Below are positions 7,313 to 14,268 of a DNA stretch of 32,411 nt, one piece after another. The first letter of the stretch is position 1. Every line of letters begins with the position of its first letter. Source of the stretch: Streptococcus orisratti DSM 15617 (GTDB lineage Bacteria; Bacillota; Bacilli; Lactobacillales; Streptococcaceae); contig NZ_KB904470.1 in the NCBI RefSeq assembly GCF_000380105.1, forward strand, positions 1-32,411, written 5' to 3'. The translations under genes and the position numbers were made by a program. The notes beneath the pieces were generated by a model. It did not search any database, was not told the origin of the DNA, and saw only the letters and a program-made list of their open reading frames with translations.

Positions 7313-8234
7313 ATATTTTTTCCGTCACCAGTGGGAAGCCATTAAAAGTTTGAAACGAAATTTTTGGATGACTTTGGCTTCTGTCAGTACGGTGGCAATT
7401 ACTCTGACCCTTTTTGGTATTTTTGCTGCAGTGCTATTGAATACAGAACGTTTAGCAACAGGAGTTGAGAAGAACATTCAAATTAATGTTTATCTTGATG
7501 TTAATTCAACAGATAATGTACAAACAGTAAAAAACGAAGCTGGTGAAGATGTTGCTAATGAAAACTATCAAGTAGTTAAGAAAGCAATTGAAAAGTTAAG
7601 TCATGTATCTTCTGTAACCTATTCTAGTAAGGATGAGCAGTTGGCTAAGCTGAAAGAGACCTATGGCGATGATTGGAAACTTTTTGATGGAGATTCTAAC
7701 CCGTTGCAAGATGTTTACATTGTAGAGGCAGATCAACCTTCACATGTAAAATCACTTGCTAAAGCCATTCGTAAGGTTGCTGGTGTTGAATCAGTTAACT
7801 ATGGTGGTTCCGATTCGGATAATCTTTTCAAGGTTGCTCGTATTATCCGTACATGGGGCTTGGTTGGTACAGGCTTGTTGATTTTTGTTGCTATCTTCTT
7901 AATTTCTAATACAATTCGTATTACTATCATGTCACGTCGCCGTGATATTGAAATTATGCGTTTGGTAGGTGCTAAGAATTCATATATTCGTGGACCATTC
8001 TTCTATGAAGGAGCATGGGTTGGTTTCTTAGGTGCTATTGCACCAGCTGCTATTGTGTATTTCTTGTACAATTTTGCATACGATGAGTTCAATTTACAAC
8101 TTCAAGTACAAGGGTTATCACTTTACCCTTCAGGTTACTTCGTCCCAGCAATTGTCGGTTCTCTCTTTATTATCGGTATTATTATCGGTGCGATAGGATC
8201 GGTACTTTCAATGCGACGTTATTTAAAATTCTAA
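7305..8234 (+). CDS. ftsX: Cell division protein FtsX
   Basis: A 309-aa integral membrane partner of FtsE. There are four membrane segments, at about 21-45, 184-206, 236-258 and 279-303. A large extracellular loop (about 46-183) is expected to contact the secreted hydrolase PcsB. The cytoplasmic stretch after TM2 (SRRRDIEIMRLVGAKNSYIR) is the typical FtsX coupling region. The start ATG 7305 lies inside the last codons of ftsE; a longer open frame from 7227 would add residues read from within ftsE and is rejected. A strong terminator follows at once, closing the prfB-ftsE-ftsX block. Confidence 0.95.
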   Translation: MIRYFFRHQWEAIKSLKRNFWMTLASVSTVAITLTLFGIFAAVLLNTERLATGVEKNIQINVYLDVNSTDNVQTVKNEAGEDVANENYQVVKKAIEKLSHVSSVTYSSKDEQLAKLKETYGDDWKLFDGDSNPLQDVYIVEADQPSHVKSLAKAIRKVAGVESVNYGGSDSDNLFKVARIIRTWGLVGTGLLIFVAIFLISNTIRITIMSRRRDIEIMRLVGAKNSYIRGPFFYEGAWVGFLGAIAPAAIVYFLYNFAYDEFNLQLQVQGLSLYPSGYFVPAIVGSLFIIGIIIGAIGSVLSMRRYLKF

Positions 8235-8243
8235 AAATAATAA

Positions 8244-8278
8244 CCCCTTCTCGTCAAACAACGAGAGGGGGATTTTTT
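8244..8278 (+). terminator. Terminator after ftsX
   Basis: CCCCTTCTCGT (8244-8254) pairs with ACGAGAGGGG (8261-8270, one bulged T), loop CAAACA, then ATTTTTT. It faces the convergent MBL gene and may act weakly in both directions. Confidence 0.88.
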
Positions 8279-8361
8279 ATGGTTATGCTCAATGCAAATC
8301 AACACCAGACTAACTTCAAGTGTCAGGGAGATACAGCAGACGTAGTTCGTGTCAACTGATG

Positions 8362-8997
8362 TTACTGAAAGAAGGGGTTGAAGTTTTTTTCATGAGCGAT
8401 AGTCGTTGGCCAACCGTGACCAGGATAAACAGCATAGTGACTAGGTAAAGTGAAGAGGTTGTTGCGAATACCTCCAATTAGGTCGTTAAAGTTACTTGTT
8501 GGCAAATCTGTACGACCAATACTTTCTCTAAAGAGGGCATCGCCTGTAATGACGAAGTCATCTGAATGGAAAACAAAGGAAACACCTCCCCAAGAATGCC
8601 CGGGAGTTTGAACAACTGAAAATTCAAATCCAGCCAGACGATACAGGTGGTCATATTGGAAAGTTTCCTCAGCAGGACTCATAACAACATTTTCCATGTC
8701 ATCGTGGCGTGATAGACCAGATAGGTTTATCTCAGGAGTGTAAAGCCAATCGGCTTCCTTGTCAGAAATATAAACTGGCGGATGTTCGAATCGGTTACGC
8801 ACCAAATCCAAACTCATAATGTGGTCGTAGTGGGCGTGGGTGAGTAAAATAGCTACAACGGGCCTGTCTAACTCCTCTATTTTCGACAAAATGACTTCGC
8901 CATTGCTTCCAGGATCAATAACGATGATAGCTTGGTCATTAACTAATAAATAAGTGTTTTCACGTGCAACGTGATTTAAGATTGTAATAATTTCCAT
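8362..8997 (-). CDS. Metallo-beta-lactamase-fold hydrolase (glyoxalase II-like)
   Basis: A 211-aa cytosolic metallohydrolase. The metal ligands are complete: THAHYDH (His54, His56, Asp58, His59), His134 in TPGHSWGG, Asp153 in TGDALF and His194 in YPGHG. This order and the size match the short glyoxalase II-like (GloB/YqgX-type) thioesterase branch. The substrate is not readable, and glutathione thioesters or other thioesters are both possible. The ATG at 8997 has no Shine-Dalgarno sequence, and a -10 ends 6 nt before it, so the mRNA may be leaderless. It is divergent from the ATP-grasp gene, with a palindrome between them. Confidence 0.9.
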   Translation of the reverse strand: MEIITILNHVARENTYLLVNDQAIIVIDPGSNGEVILSKIEELDRPVVAILLTHAHYDHIMSLDLVRNRFEHPPVYISDKEADWLYTPEINLSGLSRHDDMENVVMSPAEETFQYDHLYRLAGFEFSVVQTPGHSWGGVSFVFHSDDFVITGDALFRESIGRTDLPTSNFNDLIGGIRNNLFTLPSHYAVYPGHGWPTTIAHEKNFNPFFQ

Positions 8998-9003
8998 ATC
9001 TTT

Positions 9004-9012
9004 AGTGTACCA
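9004..9012 (-). promoter_or_regulatory. Extended -10 promoter of the MBL gene
   Basis: On the minus strand TGGTACACT, with TACACT at 9009-9004, ends 6 nt before the ATG at 8997. The -35 region is weak. The predicted start coincides with the start codon. Confidence 0.6.
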
Positions 9013-9056
9013 GATTTTGAAGAAGATGGCTAAAATGACATCAAAAAAATAATAAG

Positions 9057-9098
9057 GTTTAATATTCAGAATATATCGCTATTTTCAGAATATTAAAC
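9057..9098. promoter_or_regulatory. Operator-like inverted repeat between divergent genes
   Basis: GTTTAATATTC (9057-9067) and GAATATTAAAC (9088-9098) are a perfect 11-bp inverted repeat. Inner bases extend the pairing (GAATA/TATTT). It ends at the -35 position of the ATP-grasp promoter and lies about 50 bp upstream of the MBL promoter, which is the right place for a shared regulator. It has no T-run in either direction. The binding protein is unknown. Confidence 0.6.
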
Positions 9099-9118
9099 TA
9101 GAAAAAAGAATAAAATTA

Positions 9119-9127
9119 TGCTAAACT
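9119..9127 (+). promoter_or_regulatory. Extended -10 promoter of the ATP-grasp/esterase operon
   Basis: TGCTAAACT (TAAACT 9122-9127) with a poor -35 (TAGAAA, 9099-9104) at 17-nt spacing. The start site would be near 9134, leaving a leader with GGAAAGAGG before the ATG at 9160. Confidence 0.6.
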
Positions 9128-9159
9128 GTAAGAAAACATAGAAGGAAAGAGGAATTTTT

Positions 9160-10338
9160 ATGTCGCGACCAATGAATTTTGTAATGATTTCGCCACATTT
9201 TCCGACTAATTTTGAAACTTTTGCTGTACGTTTGCATGAGGCTGGTTTTCATACATTAGGAATTGCCGATACACCATACCATGAATTATCTGACACTTTG
9301 CGCAGCCATTTAACGGAGTATTATAAAGTTGATAATATGGAGGACTATGACCAAGTCTATCGTGCGGTAGCTTATTTTGCTCATAAATACGGACGAATTG
9401 ACCGTATTGAGTCACACAATGAATACTGGTTGGAATTAGATGCTAAGTTGCGCACAGATTTTAATGTTTTCGGCTACAAGAATGAAGATATGCTATCAAT
9501 CAAGACAAAGCGTCAGATGAAGGAAATTTTCCGTGACCATGGTTTGAAAGTGGCGGCTGGTGATGTTTTTCATACAGATGACGAGGCGCGTGCTTTGGCT
9601 CAAAAACTTGGTTTTCCAGTGATCATTAAGCCAAATTCAGGTGTTGGTGCTTCTGATACTTACAAAATTAAGTCAACTCAGGAGTTGGAAGAATTTTTTG
9701 ATTATAAGACTAATGGCGTTGAGTATATCATGGAAGAATTTATTGATGGCGATATTGTGACCTTTGATGGTTTGACGGATCATGAAGGTAATATTGTTTT
9801 CTATTCGAGTCTTGAATACTCAGAAGCAGTTCTTGATACGGTGGAAAAAGATGGTGACATGTTCTATTATGTGCCGCGTGAGATTTCGAAAGAGCTAGTT
9901 AGACTAGGCGAAATCTGTGTTGAAGCTTTTACTGTTAAAGAACGTTTCTTCCACTTTGAATTTTTCCGCGTTAAAGCAACCAAAGAACTCATGGCGTTGG
10001 AAGTGAACTGTCGTCCACCAGGTGGTTTGACCATTGACATGTGGAACTATGCTAATGATTTTGATGTTTTTCGTGAGTATGCCAATATTGTTAAAGATAA
10101 TCTGTTTGAAGCAGAGATTTTACGCCCATATAATGTGGTTTATATTTCACGTAAGGCCAATCAACATTATGTGCACAGTCTTGATGATATTTGGGCAAAC
10201 TTTGGCGATAAAATCATTTCTATTCAGTCTGTTCCAGGTGTCTTTGCTAAAATCATGGGTGAGAATGGTATCCTAGCCCGTACGACAACCCTAGATGAGA
10301 TGCGTGAGCTTGTCCAATACGCACAGGCAAAGTCTTGA
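9160..10338 (+). CDS. ATP-grasp domain carboxylate-amine ligase-like protein
   Basis: A 392-aa soluble protein. The N-terminal preATP-grasp part runs to about residue 105. The ATP-binding core spans about 110-310, with KTKRQMKEIF, the GFPVIIKPNSGVGASDTY lysine/glycine loop (151-168) and the metal-binding segment EVNCRPPGG near 286-294. Such enzymes join a carboxylate to an amine or thiol through an acyl phosphate, but the substrates are not evident. It has a proper Shine-Dalgarno sequence and is followed 25 nt later by a serine esterase gene, with no terminator between, so a common pathway is likely. Candidates are a small peptide, an amino-acid conjugate or wall modification. I know of no name for it. 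Confidence 0.85.
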   Translation: MSRPMNFVMISPHFPTNFETFAVRLHEAGFHTLGIADTPYHELSDTLRSHLTEYYKVDNMEDYDQVYRAVAYFAHKYGRIDRIESHNEYWLELDAKLRTDFNVFGYKNEDMLSIKTKRQMKEIFRDHGLKVAAGDVFHTDDEARALAQKLGFPVIIKPNSGVGASDTYKIKSTQELEEFFDYKTNGVEYIMEEFIDGDIVTFDGLTDHEGNIVFYSSLEYSEAVLDTVEKDGDMFYYVPREISKELVRLGEICVEAFTVKERFFHFEFFRVKATKELMALEVNCRPPGGLTIDMWNYANDFDVFREYANIVKDNLFEAEILRPYNVVYISRKANQHYVHSLDDIWANFGDKIISIQSVPGVFAKIMGENGILARTTTLDEMRELVQYAQAKS

Positions 10339-10363
10339 GAAATAATTAGTAAAGGAAAAAAGA

Positions 10364-11116
10364 ATGCATTTTGAGAGAAGAAGTCACTGGTCAGGAGAGC
10401 TTGGTCAGGAGATGTACTTTAATGTTTATGGTCACGCAGGAAAGCCGATTATCGTCTTTCCGTCATCTGGTGGAAGCCAAAATGAATATGGAGACTTTGG
10501 CATGATTGAAGCCTGTCAAGATTTCATTAATCGTGGCTTGGTTAAATTTTATACACCAGATTCCTATGATAGAGAGTCATGGCTGAGTACTTGGAAAAAT
10601 GGTCATGATATGGCCCTTGCGCACGATGCCTATGACCGCTATATTGTGAATGAGTTAGTGCCTTTAATTCGTTATGAAGCAAATTGGCAAGGTGGTATGA
10701 TAGCGACAGGGTGTTCGATGGGGGCTTTTCATACAGTCAATTTTGCCCTTCGCCACCCAGACCTTTTTGATGTTTCAATAGCCTTGTCAGGCGTGTACGA
10801 TGCGCGTTTCTTTACAGGTGAATTTTATGGGGATCCAGTTGTCTATTACAACTCACCGATTGATTATCTTTGGAATCAAGAAGATTCTTGGTTTTTAGAT
10901 CGTTATCGCGAAAATCGTTTTATCGTTGCAGTTGGTCAAGGCGCCTGGGAAGGGCCGCATATTGCTGATACAAAACGCTTAGAAGAAGCTTTTGCAGCTA
11001 AGTCGGTCCCTGGTTGGTTTGATTATTGGGGAAATGATGTTGCCCATGACTGGGAATGGTGGCGTGTGCAAATGCCATATTTCTTAGGGAAATTGGAAGA
11101 AGAAGGTCGTATTTAA
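10364..11116 (+). CDS. Alpha/beta-hydrolase serine esterase (putative esterase family)
   Basis: A 250-aa hydrolase of the esterase D-like group. The nucleophile elbow is GCSMG (116-120, Ser118) and the likely catalytic His is His228 in VAHDW; the acid is not certain. There is no signal peptide, so it should be cytosolic. PSSGGSQNEYGDFG (34-46) would form the oxyanion side. The start ATG 10364 has AAAGGAAAAAAG upstream. It shares a transcript with the ATP-grasp ligase. A ligase plus an esterase suggests making and then trimming or releasing an ester or amide product, or proofreading. A MITE-like element separates the stop from the operon terminator. Confidence 0.87.
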   Translation: MHFERRSHWSGELGQEMYFNVYGHAGKPIIVFPSSGGSQNEYGDFGMIEACQDFINRGLVKFYTPDSYDRESWLSTWKNGHDMALAHDAYDRYIVNELVPLIRYEANWQGGMIATGCSMGAFHTVNFALRHPDLFDVSIALSGVYDARFFTGEFYGDPVVYYNSPIDYLWNQEDSWFLDRYRENRFIVAVGQGAWEGPHIADTKRLEEAFAAKSVPGWFDYWGNDVAHDWEWWRVQMPYFLGKLEEEGRI

Positions 11117-11121
11117 TTTTA

Positions 11122-11284
11122 AGAACCTGTATTCACAGTTCAGCATTTCCATCTAAGGCAAGTTTTTGAGCTACTCATCGTTAGTTTTTTTCAAAATACA
11201 GTTAGTGTTTCCTCAAAAAAACTGCCTTGATTAGCGAAAAACTATCTCTAATATAAAATCATTTCACTTGTGAATATAGGTTCT
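11122..11284. mobile_element. MITE-like element, 163 bp, with possible TAA target duplication
   Basis: The ends AGAACCTGTATTCACA (11122-11137) and TGTGAATATAGGTTCT (11269-11284) are inverted, with one mismatch in 16. A second inverted pair lies inside: AAGGCAAGTTTTTGAG (11155-11170) with CTCAAAAAAACTGCCTT (11212-11228). TAA occurs directly outside GAACC...GGTTC on both sides (11120-11122, 11284-11286), as expected from a 3-bp target duplication of the TNA kind made by some IS5-family elements. There is no open frame inside. The parent element is not identified. Confidence 0.65.
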
Positions 11285-11285
11285 A

Positions 11286-11317
11286 AAGGCTGCGAGTTTT
11301 TCTCGTGGCTTTTTTTA
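11286..11317 (+). terminator. Terminator of the ATP-grasp/esterase operon
   Basis: AAGGCTGCGAG (11286-11296) pairs with CTCGTGGCTTT (11302-11312, three wobble pairs), loop TTTTT, ending in a T-run to 11316. It starts right at the edge of the MITE-like element. Confidence 0.75.
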
Positions 11318-11341
11318 GATATGATTTAGAATGATACAAAT

Positions 11342-11370
11342 TTGGGTTAAACGCATATCTGTGCTATAAT
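11342..11370 (+). promoter_or_regulatory. Promoter of the GNAT-spxR pair, probably leaderless
   Basis: A perfect TATAAT (11365-11370) with extended TGC, and TTGGGT (11342-11347) at 17 nt. Only 6 nt (AATCAC) lie between the -10 and the ATG at 11377. Confidence 0.75.
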
Positions 11371-11376
11371 AATCAC

Positions 11377-11931
11377 ATGGATATTTGGGTAGCATTGAGC
11401 CAGTATGCGACAGTAGAAACGGAACGCATGATTTTACGGCCGTTTTCCTTTGTGGATAGTGATGATTTTTTTGAAATTTCTTCTAATAGGGAAAATTTAC
11501 CTTTTGTTTTTCCATATCAGGCCAGTCAGGAAGAAAGCGATTTTCTTTTAGTTCATTATTTTATGAAAGATCCTTTAGGAATTTGGGCTATTGAGGATAA
11601 ATCGAGCGGTCGTATGATTGGTGCTATTCGTTTTGAACATTTGAATGTTTCAGATAGAACTGCAGAAATTGGCTATTTTCTTCATCGTGACTTTTGGGGA
11701 CGAGGAATCATGACAGAATGTCTGAAAACAGTGACATTTCTGGCTTTTCATTCCTTTTACTTAAAAAAGCTCAGCATTATTGTTCATAAAGAAAATCTTG
11801 CTAGTCAAAGAGTAGCAAAAAAAGCAGGCTATGTCTTTAAGCGCTGTTTTAAGGGAAGTGACCGTTACAATCGAAAAATGCGGGATTATGTAGAATACGG
11901 GCTAAAAGCCAAGGAGTATCGCTATGAGTAA
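11377..11931 (+). CDS. GNAT-family N-acetyltransferase (RimJ/RimL type)
   Basis: A 184-aa acetyl-CoA-dependent transferase. It opens with VETERMILRPFSFVDSDDF, the usual RimJ/RimL-like start (T-x-R-L-x-L-R-P pattern). The core FWGRGIMTECLKTV (about 107-120) is the acetyl-CoA pyrophosphate loop (Q/R-x-x-G-x-G/A). The C-terminal NLASQRVAKKAGYVFKR is the conserved last helix-strand. Targets of this branch are protein N-termini or amino groups of small molecules; which one is unknown. There is no Shine-Dalgarno sequence, and the ATG follows the -10 by 6 nt. The stop overlaps the next start by 8 nt (ATGAGTAA), so it is co-translated with the SpxR-like regulator. Confidence 0.9.
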   Translation: MDIWVALSQYATVETERMILRPFSFVDSDDFFEISSNRENLPFVFPYQASQEESDFLLVHYFMKDPLGIWAIEDKSSGRMIGAIRFEHLNVSDRTAEIGYFLHRDFWGRGIMTECLKTVTFLAFHSFYLKKLSIIVHKENLASQRVAKKAGYVFKRCFKGSDRYNRKMRDYVEYGLKAKEYRYE

Positions 11932-13207
11932 GCATCAGGAAATTTTAAATTATTTAGAAAATCTGGCGGTTGGTAAACGTGTTAGTGTGCGTAGCATTTC
12001 CAATCATTTGAAAGTCAGTGATGGAACCGCCTACCGTGCGATAAAGGAAGCTGAAAATCGAGGAATTGTTGAAACGAGACCTCGTAGTGGAACGATACGT
12101 GTTGAGCAAAAGACAAAGGTGAGAATTGATAAGCTGACTTATGCTGAAATTGCTCGTATCAGTGATTCTGAAGTCTTGGCAGGACAAGCTGGCTTGGGAC
12201 ATGAATTTAGTAAGTTCTCTATTGGAGCCATGACACGGCAAAATATTAGCCGTTATTTGGTTAAGGGAGGCTTGCTGATTGTAGGCGACCGAGAAAATAT
12301 TCAACTACTGGCTTTGGAAAATCACAATGCTATCTTGGTGACGGGAGGTTTTCCAGTATCTGACCGTGTTATTCGTATGGCTAACAATCAGGGCATTCCT
12401 GTCATGGTAACTCACTATGATACCTTTACAGTTGCGACGATGATTAACCATGCACTTTCAAATGTACGAATCAAGACTGACATAAAAACAGTTGAACAGG
12501 CATATCAAAATTTGTATGACTATGGTTTTTTACGTGATACGGCAATCGTTAAAGATTTTCATAATCTCATCAAGCAAAGTAAAAATGTACGTTTTCCTGT
12601 CATAACAGAGGATAACAAATTAGTAGGATTGGTTAGTATGCGTGATGTCGTTGATCAGGATTCTCACATCAGCATAAAACAAGTGATGACGGCAAATCCT
12701 ATTATTGCTAAACCTGAAATGAGTTTGGCTAATATCAGCCAAAAAATGATTTTTGAAGACTTAAACATGTTGCCAGTTGTGTTAGATGATATGACAGTTG
12801 TTGGTGTCATTACGCGTCGGCAGGCTATGGAAAATATGCCTAATTTTCAACACAACAATCTCTACACCTATAGTGACCAAATTTTATCCAATCTTTTAAA
12901 TGAGGAAGATGGTTTTCAGTTTGTCGTTGAACCTGCTATGATTGATCAAGCTGGAAGTTTGGCACAAGGTGTTTTGACAGAATTTTTGAAAGAAATTTCT
13001 CTGCGTGTTTTGACGAAAAAGAACCAAAAGAATATCATTATTGAACAAATGATGGTATACTTTTTACAGGCTGTCCAGATTGATGACCGTCTGATTATCA
13101 AACCTCGGATTATAACAGAAAGCCGCCGCAGTTCAACCTTGGACTTTGAAGTGTTTTTAGAAGACCAAATCGTTGCTAAAGCTGTTGTCACAACAAAGAT
13201 TAACTAG
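11924..13207 (+). CDS. spxR: SpxR-like regulator: HTH, DRTGG, CBS pair and HotDog domains
   Basis: A 427-aa cytosolic protein with a GntR-like winged helix at about 1-60 (SVRSISNHLKVSDGTAYRAIKEAENRGIV), a DRTGG domain at about 70-175 (LLIVGDRENIQLLALE, ILVTGGF), two CBS motifs at about 190-305 (FPVITEDNKLVGLVSMRDVV and LPVVLDDMTVVGVITRRQAM) and a HotDog/thioesterase-like C-terminus at about 315-425. This architecture is that of B. subtilis YtoI and pneumococcal SpxR, which raises pyruvate oxidase (spxB) expression and is thought to sense adenyl or acyl-CoA ligands. The name is by architecture; the targets here are unknown. It overlaps the upstream GNAT gene by 8 nt. An acetyl-CoA-using enzyme beside a CoA-type sensor is suggestive. 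Confidence 0.85.
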   Translation: MSKHQEILNYLENLAVGKRVSVRSISNHLKVSDGTAYRAIKEAENRGIVETRPRSGTIRVEQKTKVRIDKLTYAEIARISDSEVLAGQAGLGHEFSKFSIGAMTRQNISRYLVKGGLLIVGDRENIQLLALENHNAILVTGGFPVSDRVIRMANNQGIPVMVTHYDTFTVATMINHALSNVRIKTDIKTVEQAYQNLYDYGFLRDTAIVKDFHNLIKQSKNVRFPVITEDNKLVGLVSMRDVVDQDSHISIKQVMTANPIIAKPEMSLANISQKMIFEDLNMLPVVLDDMTVVGVITRRQAMENMPNFQHNNLYTYSDQILSNLLNEEDGFQFVVEPAMIDQAGSLAQGVLTEFLKEISLRVLTKKNQKNIIIEQMMVYFLQAVQIDDRLIIKPRIITESRRSSTLDFEVFLEDQIVAKAVVTTKIN

Positions 13208-13216
13208 TAGCATACT

Positions 13217-13323
13217 TATACTCTTTGAAAATCAATAGTCTAGGTCGCTGTCTTCACCTTGTTGTAGGTCAGTGGGATATGCTATTGGTTGCTTTGTTTC
13301 ATTTCAGTGAGTTCAAAGTGTAA
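13217..13323. repeat. Decayed copy of a dispersed intergenic repeat
   Basis: TATACTCTTTGAAAATCAA (13217-13235) is identical, in inverted orientation, to the right end of the repeat at 18471-18573. About 107 bp on, TTCAAAGTGTAATG (about 13311-13324) resembles the inverted counterpart (match to ATTACACTTTGAA). The interior does not obviously match the other copy. It lies between spxR and map. Confidence 0.5.
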
Positions 13324-13359
13324 TGCTCGCTAAATTGAATGACCATATTAAAAAAGAGA

Positions 13360-13382
13360 ATTGAAACGAGTTTTGTTTCGAT
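13360..13382 (+). terminator. Weak hairpin in the map leader
   Basis: ATTGAAAC (13360-13367) with GTTTCGAT (13375-13382), loop GAGTTTT, followed by TTATTT and then the map ribosome site GGAGG. It could be a weak terminator or attenuator. There is one wobble pair in the stem. Confidence 0.35.
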
Positions 13383-13406
13383 TTATTTGGAGGAGAAAAA
13401 CTAAAC

Positions 13407-14267
13407 ATGATTACTTTAAAATCAGCGCGTGAAATCGAAGCTATGGATAGAGCAGGAGATTTTCTTGCCAGCATTCATATCGGTTTACGTGATTTAATCA
13501 AACCAGGATTAGACATGTGGGAGGTAGAGGAGTACGTACGTCGTCGCTGCAAAGAAGCTAACGTCCTTCCTTTGCAAATTGGTGTTGACGGTGCTGTGAT
13601 GGACTATCCTTATGCAACTTGCTGCGGTCTTAATGACGAAGTTGCCCACGCCTTCCCACGACACTATATACTGAAAGAGGGGGATTTACTAAAGGTTGAC
13701 ATGGTTTTGAGTGAGCCTTTGGATAAAGCCATTCTTGATGTGTCTAAACTTAATTTCAACAATGTTGCTCAAGTTAAGAAATACACAGAGAATTACACAG
13801 GTGGCCTAGCAGACTCTTGTTGGGCTTACGCTGTGGGGAATGTCTCACAAGAAGTTAAAGACTTGATGGATGTGACAAAGGAGTGTCTCTACAAAGGCAT
13901 TGAAAAAGCTGTTATCGGAAATCGTATTGGTGACATTGGTGCAGCTATCCAAGAATATGCTGAAAGTCGGGGTTATGGCGTTGTTCGTGATCTAGTCGGA
14001 CACGGTGTTGGTCCAACCATGCACGAAGAACCAATGGTTCCTCACTATGGTGTAGCAGGACGTGGTCTGAGGCTGCGTGAAGGAATGGTACTAACCGTTG
14101 AGCCAATGATTAACACGGGTACTTGGGAAATTGATACTGATATGAAAACTGGTTGGGCGCACAAAACGCTTGATGGCGGTCTATCTTGTCAATATGAGCA
14201 TCAATTTGTCATTACTAAAGATGGTCCAGTTATTCTGACCAGTCAAGGAGAAGAAAGAACTTACTAA
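13407..14267 (+). CDS. map: Methionine aminopeptidase, type I, with streptococcal insert
   Basis: A 286-aa cytosolic dimetal protease that removes the initiator Met from new proteins. Metal ligands are Asp98, Asp136, His199, Glu232 and Glu264; His81 and His206 fit the substrate-contacting positions. In E. coli the first two Asp ligands (97 and 108) are 11 apart; here they are 38 apart, so there is a 27-residue insert (about 103-130, containing LDVSKLNFNNVAQVKKYTEN). This insert is known from streptococcal MetAPs and accounts for the length above the usual ~250. The start follows TGGAGGAGAAAAAC. The yihY-like gene begins 1 nt after the stop, so the two are co-transcribed. Confidence 0.95.
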   Translation: MITLKSAREIEAMDRAGDFLASIHIGLRDLIKPGLDMWEVEEYVRRRCKEANVLPLQIGVDGAVMDYPYATCCGLNDEVAHAFPRHYILKEGDLLKVDMVLSEPLDKAILDVSKLNFNNVAQVKKYTENYTGGLADSCWAYAVGNVSQEVKDLMDVTKECLYKGIEKAVIGNRIGDIGAAIQEYAESRGYGVVRDLVGHGVGPTMHEEPMVPHYGVAGRGLRLREGMVLTVEPMINTGTWEIDTDMKTGWAHKTLDGGLSCQYEHQFVITKDGPVILTSQGEERTY

Positions 14268-14268
14268 G

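Noticed and set aside
8280..8361. Small gene or sRNA between ftsX and the MBL gene
   Set aside because: No open frame with a start and ribosome site, and no terminator or promoter pair to define an RNA.
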